A program made the translations under genes and the position numbers. Positions 10,319 to 18,988 of a DNA stretch of 64,000 nucleotides are shown here, piece after piece (the stretch's first letter is position 1; every line of letters begins with the position of its first letter). The notes under the pieces were generated by a model, which was not told the DNA's origin, searched no databases, and saw only the letters and a list, made by a program, of their open reading frames with translations. Location: contig NZ_JACBZA010000001.1 in NCBI RefSeq assembly GCF_013408535.1, positions 4,486,850 to 4,550,849 on the forward strand, read 5' to 3'. Source of the DNA: Actinopolymorpha cephalotaxi (GTDB lineage: Bacteria; Actinomycetota; Actinomycetes; Propionibacteriales; Actinopolymorphaceae).

Positions 10319-11095
10319 GTGGCCGAGTACGTCGACAAGGACCTGCGCGAAACCCGGTTCGAACGGGTCGACCTGCGGGGAGCGCAGTTTCGCAACAGCG
10401 ACCTGACCGGAGCGGTGTTCCGAGGTGCGTGGTTGACCGGCGTCGTGATGCGGGGCGTGGAGCTGGTGGATGTCGAGATCCACGGCGAGGTCGGAAACCT
10501 CACGATCAACGGTGTCGACGTCGCACCACTGGTCGAGGCCGAGCTGGACCGCCGCCATCCCGACCGGGTGAAGATGCGGCCGGCCGACCCGGATGGTTTC
10601 CGCGAGGCCTGGAACATCCTGGAACGTCTGTGGGACGGGACCGTGGTGCGGGCCCGGCGGCTGGACCCGCCACTGTTGCACGAGTCGGTCGGCGGCGAGT
10701 GGTCGTTCGTCCAGACGCTGCGGCATCTGGTCTTCGCCACCGACGCGTGGATCCGGCGCGCGATTCTCGGTGACCCTTCTCCGTGGGATCCGCTGGACCT
10801 GCCCTGGGACGAGATGCCCGAGACGCCTGGCGTGCCGTGGGACCGTACTGCGCAACCGTCGCTTGACACCGTGCTCGCACTGCGACGGGACCGGATGGCC
10901 ACCGTACGCGAGGTCGTCGACGGCCTGACCGTGGAGTCACTGGCCGGACACACCAACCCCCTCGAGGGTGCCGGCTGGCCGCCGCCGATCAGTTTTCCCG
11001 TGCGCGACGTCCTGTTGTGCGTGCTGAACGAGGAATGGCAGCATCGGCTCTACGCCGAGCGCGACCTGGCCATCCTGGAAACACGTCCCGGTTAG
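10319..11095 (+). CDS. DinB-like protein with pentapeptide-repeat N-terminus
   Basis: 258 residues. Residues ~8-50 show pentapeptide-type repeats (DLRETRFERVDLRGAQF, then NSDLTGAVFRGAWL), which form a right-handed helix. The rest is a DinB/YfiT-like four-helix bundle with the usual motifs ESVGGEWSFVQTLRHLVFAT and a C-terminal NEEWQHRLYAERD; the His residues at those sites normally bind a metal. DinB/YfiT proteins are often thiol-dependent metal transferases, but the substrate here cannot be told. The joining of the two parts is recurrent in actinomycetes. It is 10 bp upstream of the GNAT gene and probably co-transcribed with it. Confidence 0.85.
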   Translation: MAEYVDKDLRETRFERVDLRGAQFRNSDLTGAVFRGAWLTGVVMRGVELVDVEIHGEVGNLTINGVDVAPLVEAELDRRHPDRVKMRPADPDGFREAWNILERLWDGTVVRARRLDPPLLHESVGGEWSFVQTLRHLVFATDAWIRRAILGDPSPWDPLDLPWDEMPETPGVPWDRTAQPSLDTVLALRRDRMATVREVVDGLTVESLAGHTNPLEGAGWPPPISFPVRDVLLCVLNEEWQHRLYAERDLAILETRPG

Positions 11096-11105
11096 GACAC
11101 GCCCT

Positions 11106-11618
11106 ATGACCACCGACGTATCCGCGCGCCTCGCCGACGCGACCGACCACCCGACACTGGAGCGCCTCTGGTTGCTGTTCCGACACGACATGTCGGAGTT
11201 CAGCGGTGCTCTGCCCAACTCGGACGGAACCTTCCGGAGCGATCGACTCCACGCCGCCTTCACCCAGGCCGACTGGGCTCCCTACCTCGTGACCAGTGGC
11301 GCATCCCCTGTCGGCCTCGCATTCGTCCGCAGCCTGACTGCTCCGACGCGCGTGCTGAGCAGCTTCTTCGTGGTCCGTGGGGCGCGCAGGACGGGGATCG
11401 GGCTGCGAGCCGTTCAAGAGGTCGTGACGAAACACCCGGGGCCATGGGAAGTCGCCTTCCAGGAAAGCAACGTCATCGCAGTCGGATTCTGGCGTCGCGT
11501 TGCTTCCGAGATCGCGGGTGACGCATGGACTGAGGAACGCAGGCCGGTACCGGGTCGCCCAGAACTGCCGCCCGATACCTGGATCACGTTCAACGCCCCG
11601 GCTGCCGCGCAGGGCTGA
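11106..11618 (+). CDS. GNAT family N-acetyltransferase
   Basis: 170 residues in one GNAT domain. The acetyl-CoA loop region is VVRGARRTGIGLRAVQEV (R-x-x-G-x-G like), and the C-terminal strand QESNVIAVGFWRRV is the usual GNAT motif B (N..A..FW/FY). The substrate is unknown. The gene lies 10 bp after the DinB-like gene and converges with the phosphotransferase gene at 11655. Confidence 0.85.
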   Translation: MTTDVSARLADATDHPTLERLWLLFRHDMSEFSGALPNSDGTFRSDRLHAAFTQADWAPYLVTSGASPVGLAFVRSLTAPTRVLSSFFVVRGARRTGIGLRAVQEVVTKHPGPWEVAFQESNVIAVGFWRRVASEIAGDAWTEERRPVPGRPELPPDTWITFNAPAAAQG

Positions 11619-11654
11619 CCTTCGGCGCTCCGTTGCTTCCGAGCGCCTCACGCC

Positions 11655-12704
11655 TCACCAGTCGCGGCAGAGGCGGGCGACCGTACGCAGCCACGCCCGG
11701 ATGCCGTCCAGCCGGTCCGGGTCGCCGGCCCAGCCGTACGACATCCCCAACCCGTCCATGACGAGCATCAGCTTCCCGTCCTCGACAGCTTCCACCGCCT
11801 CGCCATGCGACAGCCCGTACCCGCTCAGGAACGCCGCCACCCGGGGGCTCTCGACCGACGTCGGCTCGGTCTGGAAGAGCTTGATCAGCTCCTGCCGGAT
11901 CCCGATCCCGGCGAGTGACAGCCCCCAGTCCAGGACCGTGATCCGGCCGGCGTCGTCAGCGTGGTCAGGGTCGTCCGAGTCACCCGTGTCACCGGCGTCC
12001 ACGACGAGGTTGTCCAGCCGGTTGTCGTAGTGGGTGAGGACCGACGCCACCGGCCACTCCTGGGCCTCCCGCGCCTTGGCCGTCACCTGCGCCAGATCGC
12101 CCTCGGTGACGATGCCCTGGGCGAGGAACAGGTCCAGCACCTTCTGGTCCTCCGGCCGGGACCCGCCCACGCACAGGTGGACGCGGAGCCAGTTGTCGAG
12201 ATACTCGGCCCAGGTCGCGAACCGCCCGCGATACCCGCCGGAACCGTCCGGGACGAACATCCCGAAGCCTGTCGTGCGTACCCGGTGGGTCTTCGCGAGT
12301 TCCTCGCCGAGTTGGCCGAACCAGCGGTCCGCGTGTTCCGCCACCGCCGGATGGTCTGCGGCGAGCGTTCCGTTGGCGCGTTCGACCACCGCGTACGGAC
12401 GGGGTTCGTCGCCGACGGCGAGGAACCGCGGTGTCCGTACTCCCGCGTCGGTGGCCCGGGTCGTGAGCCACCGGAGCACGGCGTAGTTGTTGCACGTCGG
12501 GTGTGGCTCGCTGCCGGGAACGACGTGGCCGGTGAGGTCGTCGACCCGGTCCGCGTCGGCGGAGCGGCTGAGCAGCACAGCGACCTCGCCCGTGCCGTAG
12601 CACACGCTCTGGGCGCCGGCCCCCACGAACTCCAACCCCGAGGGGCCGTAGCCGTGGCGCCGGAGGACGGCTTCGGCCTGCGCGGACATGCTCTGCTCGT
12701 TCAC
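11655..12704 (-). CDS. Aminoglycoside phosphotransferase-fold kinase
   Basis: 349 residues with the APH/choline-kinase fold. The catalytic loop reads VLTHYDNRLDNLVVD (HxDxxxxN form) and the metal-binding DxD/DFG equivalent is ITVLDWGLS. An acidic insert (DTGDSDDPDHADD) lies between them. The target small molecule is unknown. I chose GTG at 12704, because a TAGGTT box ends 7 nt before it and there is no ribosome binding site; an ATG at 12689 would shorten the protein by five residues. The frame runs far upstream, but that part is antisense to the glucarate dehydratase-like gene. Confidence 0.82.
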   Translation of the reverse strand: MNEQSMSAQAEAVLRRHGYGPSGLEFVGAGAQSVCYGTGEVAVLLSRSADADRVDDLTGHVVPGSEPHPTCNNYAVLRWLTTRATDAGVRTPRFLAVGDEPRPYAVVERANGTLAADHPAVAEHADRWFGQLGEELAKTHRVRTTGFGMFVPDGSGGYRGRFATWAEYLDNWLRVHLCVGGSRPEDQKVLDLFLAQGIVTEGDLAQVTAKAREAQEWPVASVLTHYDNRLDNLVVDAGDTGDSDDPDHADDAGRITVLDWGLSLAGIGIRQELIKLFQTEPTSVESPRVAAFLSGYGLSHGEAVEAVEDGKLMLVMDGLGMSYGWAGDPDRLDGIRAWLRTVARLCRDW

Positions 12705-12711
12705 CCGGCCG

Positions 12712-12717
12712 AACCTA
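12712..12717 (-). promoter_or_regulatory. -10 box (TAGGTT) for phosphotransferase gene
   Basis: Minus-strand TAGGTT ends 7 nt before the GTG at 12704 with no ribosome binding site. It favours that start over the ATG at 12689. Confidence 0.4.
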
Positions 12718-12823
12718 TCCCCACCGCGCCGACCCCGACAGGACCTGCCCCGATTCGACCTACCGGGTTGGCCGATCTGGACGTCGTACGCCCGCACCGC
12801 TTCGGCCGGCGGTCCCACGTCCG

Positions 12824-12829
12824 TAGGCT
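12824..12829 (+). promoter_or_regulatory. -10 box (TAGGCT) for glucarate dehydratase-like gene
   Basis: TAGGCT ends 7 nt before the GTG at 12837. The lack of a ribosome binding site suggests a leaderless transcript, divergent from the phosphotransferase. Confidence 0.4.
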
Positions 12830-12836
12830 CGACCCG

Positions 12837-14084
12837 GTGAGAATCCGCGAGCTGATCATCACCCCGGTCGCGTTCCCGGACCCGCCGCTGCTGAACTCCA
12901 GTGGCGTCCACGAGCCACTGGCGCTGCGCACCGTTCTGCGGCTGGTCCTCGACGACGACGCCATCGTCGGCCTCGGTGAGTCCTCCGGCGACGTCCGCCA
13001 CCTGGACCTCCTTCGGCTGGTCGCCCCGAGGCTCGTGGGCCACGACGTCTTCGCCACGACGGCGCTCCGGACGGTCGTCGACGCCGCTGTCAACGACGCC
13101 TTGCCCGCGCCGACCGCGCGCGAGCGGACTGCCGTCCACTCCGCCATCGAGGTCGCCTGCCTGGACGCCCAGGGCAGGCTCACCGGCCGGCCGGTGTACG
13201 ACCTGCTCGGCGGAGCGGTCCGTACGACGATTCCCTACTCCGCCTATCTCTTCTACAAGTGGGCGGACCATCCCGACGGCGCGTACGACGGCACGCCCGA
13301 CCCCTGGGGTGAGGCCCTCGACGCGGACGGCATGGTGACGCAGGCGCGGCGGATGATCGACGAGTACGGCTTCGGCTCACTCAAGCTGAAGGGCGGAGTC
13401 TTCCCGCCCGACGTCGAGATCGCCACCGCCAGGGCGTTGCGGGCGGCGTTTCCCGACCATCCGGTGAGACTCGATCCGAACGGCGCCTGGACCGTGCCGA
13501 CCGCGAAGCGCGTCGCCGCCGAACTCGAGGGGGTCCTTGAGTACCTGGAGGATCCGGTCCCCGGGGTCGACGGCATGGCCGAGGTCGCCGCCGGCACCGA
13601 CCTGCCGCTGGCGACGAACATGTGTGTGGTCGCCTTCGACCAGGTGCCGCGGGCCGTCCGACTCGACGCCGTGCAGGTGATCCTGTCCGACCACCACTAC
13701 TGGGGCGGACTGCGCCAAACGGTCGCGCTCGGCACGTTGTGCGACACGTTCGGCATCGGGCTGTCGATGCACTCCAACTCCCACCTCGGCATCAGCCTGG
13801 CCGCGATGACCCACGCCGCCGCGGCCACGCCGGAGCTCACCTACGCCTGCGACACGCACTATCCGTGGAACGGCGCGTACGACGTGGTGCGGCCGGGGGT
13901 GCTGAACTTCGTCGACGGTGCGCTCGAGGTCCCCACCGGGCCGGGGCTGGGCGTCGAGCTCGACCTGGACGCCCTCGAACGCCGCCACGAGGACTACGTG
14001 CGCTCCGGGCGCCGGGTGCGCGACGACACCGGCTACCTGCGCCGGGTGCGGCCGGACTACGACCCGACCCTGCCACGCTGGTAG
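12837..14084 (+). CDS. Glucarate dehydratase-like enolase-superfamily enzyme
   Basis: 415 residues, enolase superfamily, closest in motif pattern to glucarate dehydratase, which converts D-glucarate to 5-keto-4-deoxyglucarate. Visible active-site elements: KLK at 183-185 (second Lys as base), metal ligands in RLDPNG (D213) and LEDP (E238), then TNMCV, SDHHYWGG and HSNSHLGIS (catalytic His). The N-terminal opening RIRELIITPVAFPDPPLLN is typical of the family. The GTG start is supported by TAGGCT 7 nt upstream. The open frame extends far upstream, but only as antisense to the phosphotransferase. Exact acid-sugar specificity is inferred from motifs only. Confidence 0.88.
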   Translation: MRIRELIITPVAFPDPPLLNSSGVHEPLALRTVLRLVLDDDAIVGLGESSGDVRHLDLLRLVAPRLVGHDVFATTALRTVVDAAVNDALPAPTARERTAVHSAIEVACLDAQGRLTGRPVYDLLGGAVRTTIPYSAYLFYKWADHPDGAYDGTPDPWGEALDADGMVTQARRMIDEYGFGSLKLKGGVFPPDVEIATARALRAAFPDHPVRLDPNGAWTVPTAKRVAAELEGVLEYLEDPVPGVDGMAEVAAGTDLPLATNMCVVAFDQVPRAVRLDAVQVILSDHHYWGGLRQTVALGTLCDTFGIGLSMHSNSHLGISLAAMTHAAAATPELTYACDTHYPWNGAYDVVRPGVLNFVDGALEVPTGPGLGVELDLDALERRHEDYVRSGRRVRDDTGYLRRVRPDYDPTLPRW

Positions 14085-14091
14085 CCGATGC

Positions 14092-14110
14092 CGTCAAGCG
14101 CGCCTTGACG
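14092..14110. terminator. Hairpin between convergent genes
   Basis: CGTCAAG, a 5-nt loop CGCGC, then CTTGACG form a perfect 7-bp stem filling the 26-bp gap between two convergent stop codons. It has no U-tract but could act in both directions. A near-identical hairpin lies at 42797-42815. Confidence 0.55.
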
Positions 14111-15313
14111 CTAGGCCGTGTTCCAGTCGAAGAAGTCCCGGTCCTCCTCGGCGAGGTACTTCTTCGCCGCCTCCGGCACCAACGTGACCCCGAGACCCGG
14201 GCGGTCCCACACCTCGATGTGACCGTCGCGCACGATCGGGTCGGGCAGGCCCTCCACGATGTCGTACCACCAGTCGTGGGAGGCGATCGGGTATTCGAAC
14301 GCGACGTAGTTGTCCGGCAGGGTCGCCGACACCTGCACCAGCGCGGCCACGCCGAGTACGCCGTCGCCGACACCGTGCGGCGCCATCAGGACGCCGTGCA
14401 TGTCGGCGTACTCCGCGATCCACTTCAGCTCGGCCAGCCCGCCGACGTCGCACGGGTCGGGCCCGATCACCCGCACCGCGCGGTTGCCGACGAGTTCGAG
14501 GAACGACTGCCGGAGGTAGAGCTGCTCGCCGGTGTGGATCGGCGTCGACGTGGCTCGGGTCACCTCGCGGTAGGCGCCGGCGTCGGCGTACGGCACGTAG
14601 TCACCGGCGAGCAGGTCCTCCAGCCACAACAGGTTCAGCGGCTCCAGCCGCTGGGCGAACCTGATCGCGTCCGGCACGGTCCAGCCCGGGCCGCAGTCCA
14701 GGGCGAGGCCGATCTCGTCCCCCAGCACGTCCTTCATCGCGTGCACGCACTCGACCACGTGGTTGAGCCCACGCTCTGTCATCGGCCCACGTGAAGGGTG
14801 CGGCGGGCCGGTGCGCACCTCGCCGTAGAGAAGGCCCTCCATCTCCGCGACCATCGGATCGTGGAAACCGATTGACTGCTTGATGATGCTGAAGCCCTGC
14901 GGCGCCGCCTTCATCTGCCGCATCACGTCGGCGAAGTCCTCGGGCCGGTGGCCCTTCCGCGGAAACCGCACGCCGCCGTTGTAGACGCGGATCCGGTCGC
15001 GCACCTTCCCGCCGAGCAGCCGGTGCACGGGCAGTCCCGCGGCCTTGCCGGCAAGGTCCCACAGCGCGATCTCGATCGCGCTCACCGCACTCCCCCACGG
15101 CTTCGTGCCGCCCATCCGGCGGATCCGCAGCATGACCCGCTCCACCTCGGTCGGATCCTGGCCGAGGAGGTACTGCTCGTAGAATCCGACCACCGGCTTG
15201 AGGTAGTTCTTCCTGGACTCGACGACGCCGTACCCGTCGATCCCCTCGTCGGTCACGATGCGGACGACCGGGTTCGTTCCGAGTACAGCGCACTTCACCG
15301 CGGTGATCTTCAC
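14111..15313 (-). CDS. Mandelate racemase/muconate lactonizing enzyme family protein
   Basis: 400 residues, enolase superfamily. The N-terminal capping domain (KITAVKCAVLGTNPVVRIVT) precedes a TIM barrel with metal ligands in LALDCGPGW, LLWLEDLL and IHTGEQLY, and a late His in LMAPHGVGDG. This pattern is nearer to sugar-acid dehydratases (RspA/galactonate dehydratase type) than to racemases, but specificity cannot be assigned by eye. The start is GTG at 15313, with a weak GAGAGG upstream. The gene lies 140 bp downstream of a second superfamily member on the same strand and converges with the glucarate dehydratase-like gene, so the three may serve one acid-sugar pathway. Confidence 0.85.
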   Translation of the reverse strand: MKITAVKCAVLGTNPVVRIVTDEGIDGYGVVESRKNYLKPVVGFYEQYLLGQDPTEVERVMLRIRRMGGTKPWGSAVSAIEIALWDLAGKAAGLPVHRLLGGKVRDRIRVYNGGVRFPRKGHRPEDFADVMRQMKAAPQGFSIIKQSIGFHDPMVAEMEGLLYGEVRTGPPHPSRGPMTERGLNHVVECVHAMKDVLGDEIGLALDCGPGWTVPDAIRFAQRLEPLNLLWLEDLLAGDYVPYADAGAYREVTRATSTPIHTGEQLYLRQSFLELVGNRAVRVIGPDPCDVGGLAELKWIAEYADMHGVLMAPHGVGDGVLGVAALVQVSATLPDNYVAFEYPIASHDWWYDIVEGLPDPIVRDGHIEVWDRPGLGVTLVPEAAKKYLAEEDRDFFDWNTA

Positions 15314-15453
15314 CGGTGCGACACCACCTCTCGTCGACGCCTTCCATGCTCGTCGTTCGGCCACCGAGCGCGAACGCCTCCGCCGGTAACGGCAACCACG
15401 CCGGTGGCGAGCGTCCGGTCCCGGCCGACGAGTGGTCGAACGAGCAGGCTCGC

Positions 15454-16593
15454 TCAGCCGAGCAGGTCCGCGCCTTCGGTGAAGCGGGCCACCGCGTCGG
15501 GATCCAGGGTGAGCCCGAGGCCCGGCACGGCCGGGATGGCGAGCATCCCGTCGGCGTCCAGGCTCCAGCCTCCCGCCGCGAGGTCGTCGATGTAGGGCGA
15601 TCCGGTCTTGTACTCCACCAGGTCGGTGTCCGGCAGCGCGGACACCAGCTGCAGGTCGGCGGCCAGCCCGACCGCGGTGTTCCAGCCGTGCGGAACGAGC
15701 CGGGATCCGTGCTCCTGCGCCGACCAGCCGATGCGGCGGGACTCCGACAGCCCGCCCACCTTGGTCACGTCGGGCTGGACGATGTCGAACGCACCCGCAC
15801 GCAGGAACGGCGTGAACGCCTGGCGCCGGGTGAGCACCTCGCCACCGGAGATCGGCACCGGGGCGTTGCGGCGCAGCGAGACGAAGTCCTCCAGCGCGTC
15901 CGGTCGCAGCGCCTCCTCGAACCACGCCACGTCGTAGTTCGCGAGCATGTGCGAAGTGCGCAGCGCCCACTTGTAGTCACCCTGCCAGTGCGCGTCACTG
16001 CCGCCCGCGTCGACCGCGAGCAGGGCGTCCGGGCCGATCGCCTCCCTCGCGGCGGCAACGATGCGTTCGTCCTGTGCGGTCGTCGCACCACCGCGCCCGA
16101 ACGGACCCCAGCCGATCTTGTACGCCCGGAAACCCTGTGCGGCCAGGCTTTCCAGCTCCTCGGCAAGCGGTGCCGGCTCGTCCATCAGCAGCGACGCGTA
16201 CGGCAGAACGCGGTCGCGGTGGCGGCCACCGAGGAGCCGGCCGACCGGTTGACCCGTCACCTGTCCCAGGATGTCCCACAACGCGATGTCGATCCCGCTG
16301 ATGGCGTGCGTGACCGAGCCGCCCCGCCCCAGCCAGAACGTGTTCTGGTGCAGCTTCTCGGTGACGCGTTCGGGCTCCAGTGCGCTCTCGCCCAGCAGCA
16401 GCGGTTCGAGCACCTCCACCGCGCCCCGGACCAGGGACTCGCTGGTGAACACGCTGCCGACGCCGACCGGGCCGTCGTCGGTGTGCACGGCCACCAGGGT
16501 GTGCACGACGTCGTCCGGTTGCAGCTCCGCGCTCCAGCCTCCTGGTGGCGTCGCGCCCCGCAGGCCGGCAACGCGGATCTCACGAATCCTCAT
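15454..16593 (-). CDS. Second mandelate racemase/muconate lactonizing enzyme family protein
   Basis: 379 residues, enolase superfamily. Active-site blocks in order: YKIGWGPFG (barrel strand 2), LAVDAGGSDA, AWFEEALRPD and ISGGEVLTRR for the three acidic metal ligands, VQPDVTKVGG, and LVPHGWNTAVG with a conserved His. The substrate is unknown; an acid-sugar dehydratase or epimerase is likely. The ATG at 16593 has a good GGAGGG ribosome binding site 5 nt upstream, so the longer open frame was not used. It probably heads a two-gene unit with the gene ending at 14111. It is divergent from the DNA glycosylase-like gene. Confidence 0.87.
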   Translation of the reverse strand: MRIREIRVAGLRGATPPGGWSAELQPDDVVHTLVAVHTDDGPVGVGSVFTSESLVRGAVEVLEPLLLGESALEPERVTEKLHQNTFWLGRGGSVTHAISGIDIALWDILGQVTGQPVGRLLGGRHRDRVLPYASLLMDEPAPLAEELESLAAQGFRAYKIGWGPFGRGGATTAQDERIVAAAREAIGPDALLAVDAGGSDAHWQGDYKWALRTSHMLANYDVAWFEEALRPDALEDFVSLRRNAPVPISGGEVLTRRQAFTPFLRAGAFDIVQPDVTKVGGLSESRRIGWSAQEHGSRLVPHGWNTAVGLAADLQLVSALPDTDLVEYKTGSPYIDDLAAGGWSLDADGMLAIPAVPGLGLTLDPDAVARFTEGADLLG

Positions 16594-16678
16594 CGGGTTC
16601 CCTCCAGTGACGGTCTCACGGTCTGTCCCAGCGAATGTCGCGCGTATCCCTGTCCCGAACGAGGGTAGGAGCATCCTC

Positions 16679-17314
16679 ATGGCCAACCGAAACCAGATCG
16701 CCCGGGCGCTGATCGACCGGCACGGCACGACGTACGCCGAGGAGGCCGGCATCAGGCTGCGCGACGCGCCCTCGCCGCTGTACCAGCTGCTCGTCCTCTC
16801 GACCCTGCTGTCGGCACGCATCGGCGCGGACATCGCGGTCGCCGCGGCCCGGGAGCTTTTCAGGGCGGGCTACCGAACGCCCGCGGCCATGCGGGACGCG
16901 AGCTGGCAGGACCGGGTTGACGCCCTCGGCCGCGGGCACTACCGGCGCTACGACGAACGCACGTCGACGATGCTCGGTCAGGGCGCCGAGCTCGTCCTCG
17001 AACGCTGGAAGGGCGATCTGCGCCGGCTGCACGCCGAGGCGCACGGTGTCGACGAGGTGGCGAAGCTGCTCCAGCTCGTACCTGGTATCGGTCCCACAGG
17101 TGCGTCGATCTTCTGCCGCGAGGTGCAGGGCGTTTGGAACGACCTCGCGCCGTACGTCGACAACCGCACCGCGAAGGGTGCCGAGGCGATCGGTCTGCCG
17201 TCCTCGCCGGATGAGCTGAGCAGGCTCGCCGGCGACGGTGACCTGCCCCGGCTGGTCGCGGGCTGCGTGCGCGCGTCCCTTTCGAAGGACGTCGCCGAGG
17301 ACGTACGCGGCTGA
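16679..17314 (+). CDS. HhH-GPD family DNA glycosylase/endonuclease III-like
   Basis: 211 residues in one HhH-GPD domain. The helix-hairpin-helix is LVPGIGPTGASIF and the catalytic Asp lies in APYVDNRTA. The Lys that makes endonuclease III a bifunctional lyase (GRKTA in that enzyme) is Thr here (GPTGA), and the C-terminal four-cysteine iron-sulfur site is absent. It is therefore either a monofunctional glycosylase or a diverged member without standard activity. It starts with ATG at 16679; the last codon is 23 bp from the convergent amidohydrolase gene. Confidence 0.78.
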   Translation: MANRNQIARALIDRHGTTYAEEAGIRLRDAPSPLYQLLVLSTLLSARIGADIAVAAARELFRAGYRTPAAMRDASWQDRVDALGRGHYRRYDERTSTMLGQGAELVLERWKGDLRRLHAEAHGVDEVAKLLQLVPGIGPTGASIFCREVQGVWNDLAPYVDNRTAKGAEAIGLPSSPDELSRLAGDGDLPRLVAGCVRASLSKDVAEDVRG

Positions 17315-17337
17315 TCCCATCTGTGAGCAGGCGCCCG

Positions 17338-18939
17338 TCACCGGCCGCGGGGAAGGTAGCAGCCGGTTCGTACGCCGGTGTGGTCGTGGCCGTCGACGAC
17401 CACGGCGCCGTTGACGATCACGTACGGGACGCCGTGTGCGTACGCATGCGGCTCTGCGACCGTGGACCGCTCGCGCAGCCCGGCCAGGTCGACCACCGCG
17501 ACGTCGGCGAAGGCGCCCCGCCGCAACCGGCCTCGGCCGGCCAGCCCGAAGTGGTCGGCGACCATGGCGGTCATCTTGTGCACGGCGGTTTCCAGCGTCA
17601 AGATGCCCTTGTCACGGACGTGGTGCGCCAGGTAGTGCACGTGCCCCGCGAAGAACAACGGGTGCCGCGACCGCGCCGCCAGCGGCCCGTCCACCCTGCT
17701 GGTGAAGGCGTCCACGCCCAGGCAGAACAGCGGATGCGACACCGTCTCGGCGACGTGCTCGTCGGTGAACAGCCTCCCCAGCAGTTGCACCGCCGCCAGG
17801 TCGGGTCCCGCGGCGGCGAGTACGTCGAAGAAGGCGTCCCACTCGTCCCCACCCAACCGCTCGGCGATCTCGGGAAAGGCCAGCCCCTCCAGCTCCGGTG
17901 TCGCCGGACCGGCCTGCAGTCGCACCCGGTCCCAGCCACCCCGGTGCACGAACCGCCAGTAGCGGTCGCAGTCGCCGCGCAGCCGGTTCCGTACGGCCGG
18001 ATCGGCCAGCTGCCGGGCCGCCTCCTCCGGGCCGTCGGCCAGCAGCCACGGCGGCAGCAGCCCGGTCGCCATTCCGATCCCCCCGTCGTAGGGCGTCATG
18101 TCGGCCAGCACGTCGGTGCCGGCGGCGCGTTCGGCCGCGAGGCGTTCGACCGCACGCTGCCACGCGTCCGGCGCCGCTCCGGTGTCCTCTCGTACGTTGA
18201 GGTGGGACAGCTGGGCACGCCCGCCGGCGGCGCGCGTCACCGTGAAGAACTCCTCGACAGCCTCGTCGAGTGCTGCGTCCCGGTTGCGGATGTGGCTGGC
18301 ATACCTCGCGCCGTGTAGGCGGAGCACCCCGGCCAGATCGGTCAGCTCCCCGGTGCCGGCCGCCCGGCCCGCGCCGTACTCCAGCCCGCTCGACATGCCG
18401 AGCGCCCCCGCGTCCAGCGCCTCGGCCAACAGCGCCCGCATCGTGGCGAGCTCGTCGTCGCCGGGAGAGCCCGTGCCCACTCCGGCGGCCTCGCGCAGCG
18501 CGCTGTGGCCGACGAACCACGCGAGGTTCTGCGACGTGCCGATCGACTCGACGCGCTGCAGCAGCTCACCGAACCCGCGCCAGTCCACCGGGCCGTCGTA
18601 CCCGAATGCCGCGAGCGTCGCCGCTGCCTGGCGCGCCGACTCCGGCCCGAGTGGCGCGTACGTGACACCGCAGTTGCCGACCACCTCGGTGGTGACGCCC
18701 TGCCGGATCGTGCTCTGTGCCTCCGGGTTGCCGAGGATCGACCAGTCGCTGTGGCTGTGCGGGTCGATCAGCCCGGGAAGGACGAAGTGGCCACGGGCGT
18801 CGAGGTGCCGACGAGCCGTCGCGCCGGGCAGCGGCTCGACCGCGACGATCCGTTCCCCCTCGATCGCGACGTCCGCGGGGTAGGGCGGACCACCGTCGCC
18901 CTCCACCACGGTCCCGCCGGAGACGAGGAGATCGAGCAT
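17338..18939 (-). CDS. N-acyl-D-amino-acid deacylase (amidohydrolase)
   Basis: 533 residues, amidohydrolase superfamily, D-aminoacylase branch, which removes acyl groups from N-acyl-D-amino acids. Visible metal site: GLIDPHSHSD (H61, H63) and VVGNCGVTYAP (C90, the cysteine ligand typical of D-aminoacylases), with later His in YASHIRNRD and LSHLN. The C-terminal small beta domain (LRRGAFADVAVVDL) is typical. Some paralogues are dihydroorotase- or hydantoinase-like, but the GNCG motif argues for D-aminoacylase. The ATG directly follows CAGGAG, too close to work as a ribosome binding site; TACGGT 6 nt upstream instead suggests a leaderless start. Confidence 0.88.
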   Translation of the reverse strand: MLDLLVSGGTVVEGDGGPPYPADVAIEGERIVAVEPLPGATARRHLDARGHFVLPGLIDPHSHSDWSILGNPEAQSTIRQGVTTEVVGNCGVTYAPLGPESARQAAATLAAFGYDGPVDWRGFGELLQRVESIGTSQNLAWFVGHSALREAAGVGTGSPGDDELATMRALLAEALDAGALGMSSGLEYGAGRAAGTGELTDLAGVLRLHGARYASHIRNRDAALDEAVEEFFTVTRAAGGRAQLSHLNVREDTGAAPDAWQRAVERLAAERAAGTDVLADMTPYDGGIGMATGLLPPWLLADGPEEAARQLADPAVRNRLRGDCDRYWRFVHRGGWDRVRLQAGPATPELEGLAFPEIAERLGGDEWDAFFDVLAAAGPDLAAVQLLGRLFTDEHVAETVSHPLFCLGVDAFTSRVDGPLAARSRHPLFFAGHVHYLAHHVRDKGILTLETAVHKMTAMVADHFGLAGRGRLRRGAFADVAVVDLAGLRERSTVAEPHAYAHGVPYVIVNGAVVVDGHDHTGVRTGCYLPRGR

Positions 18940-18945
18940 CTCCTG

Positions 18946-18951
18946 ACCGTA
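18946..18951 (-). promoter_or_regulatory. -10 box (TACGGT) for D-aminoacylase gene
   Basis: Minus-strand TACGGT ends 6 nt before the ATG at 18939, a leaderless-type spacing that explains the misplaced ribosome binding site. Confidence 0.4.
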
Positions 18952-18988
18952 GTCCGGCCCCTCACCTCCCGGCCGGGCGTCGCGAGGC

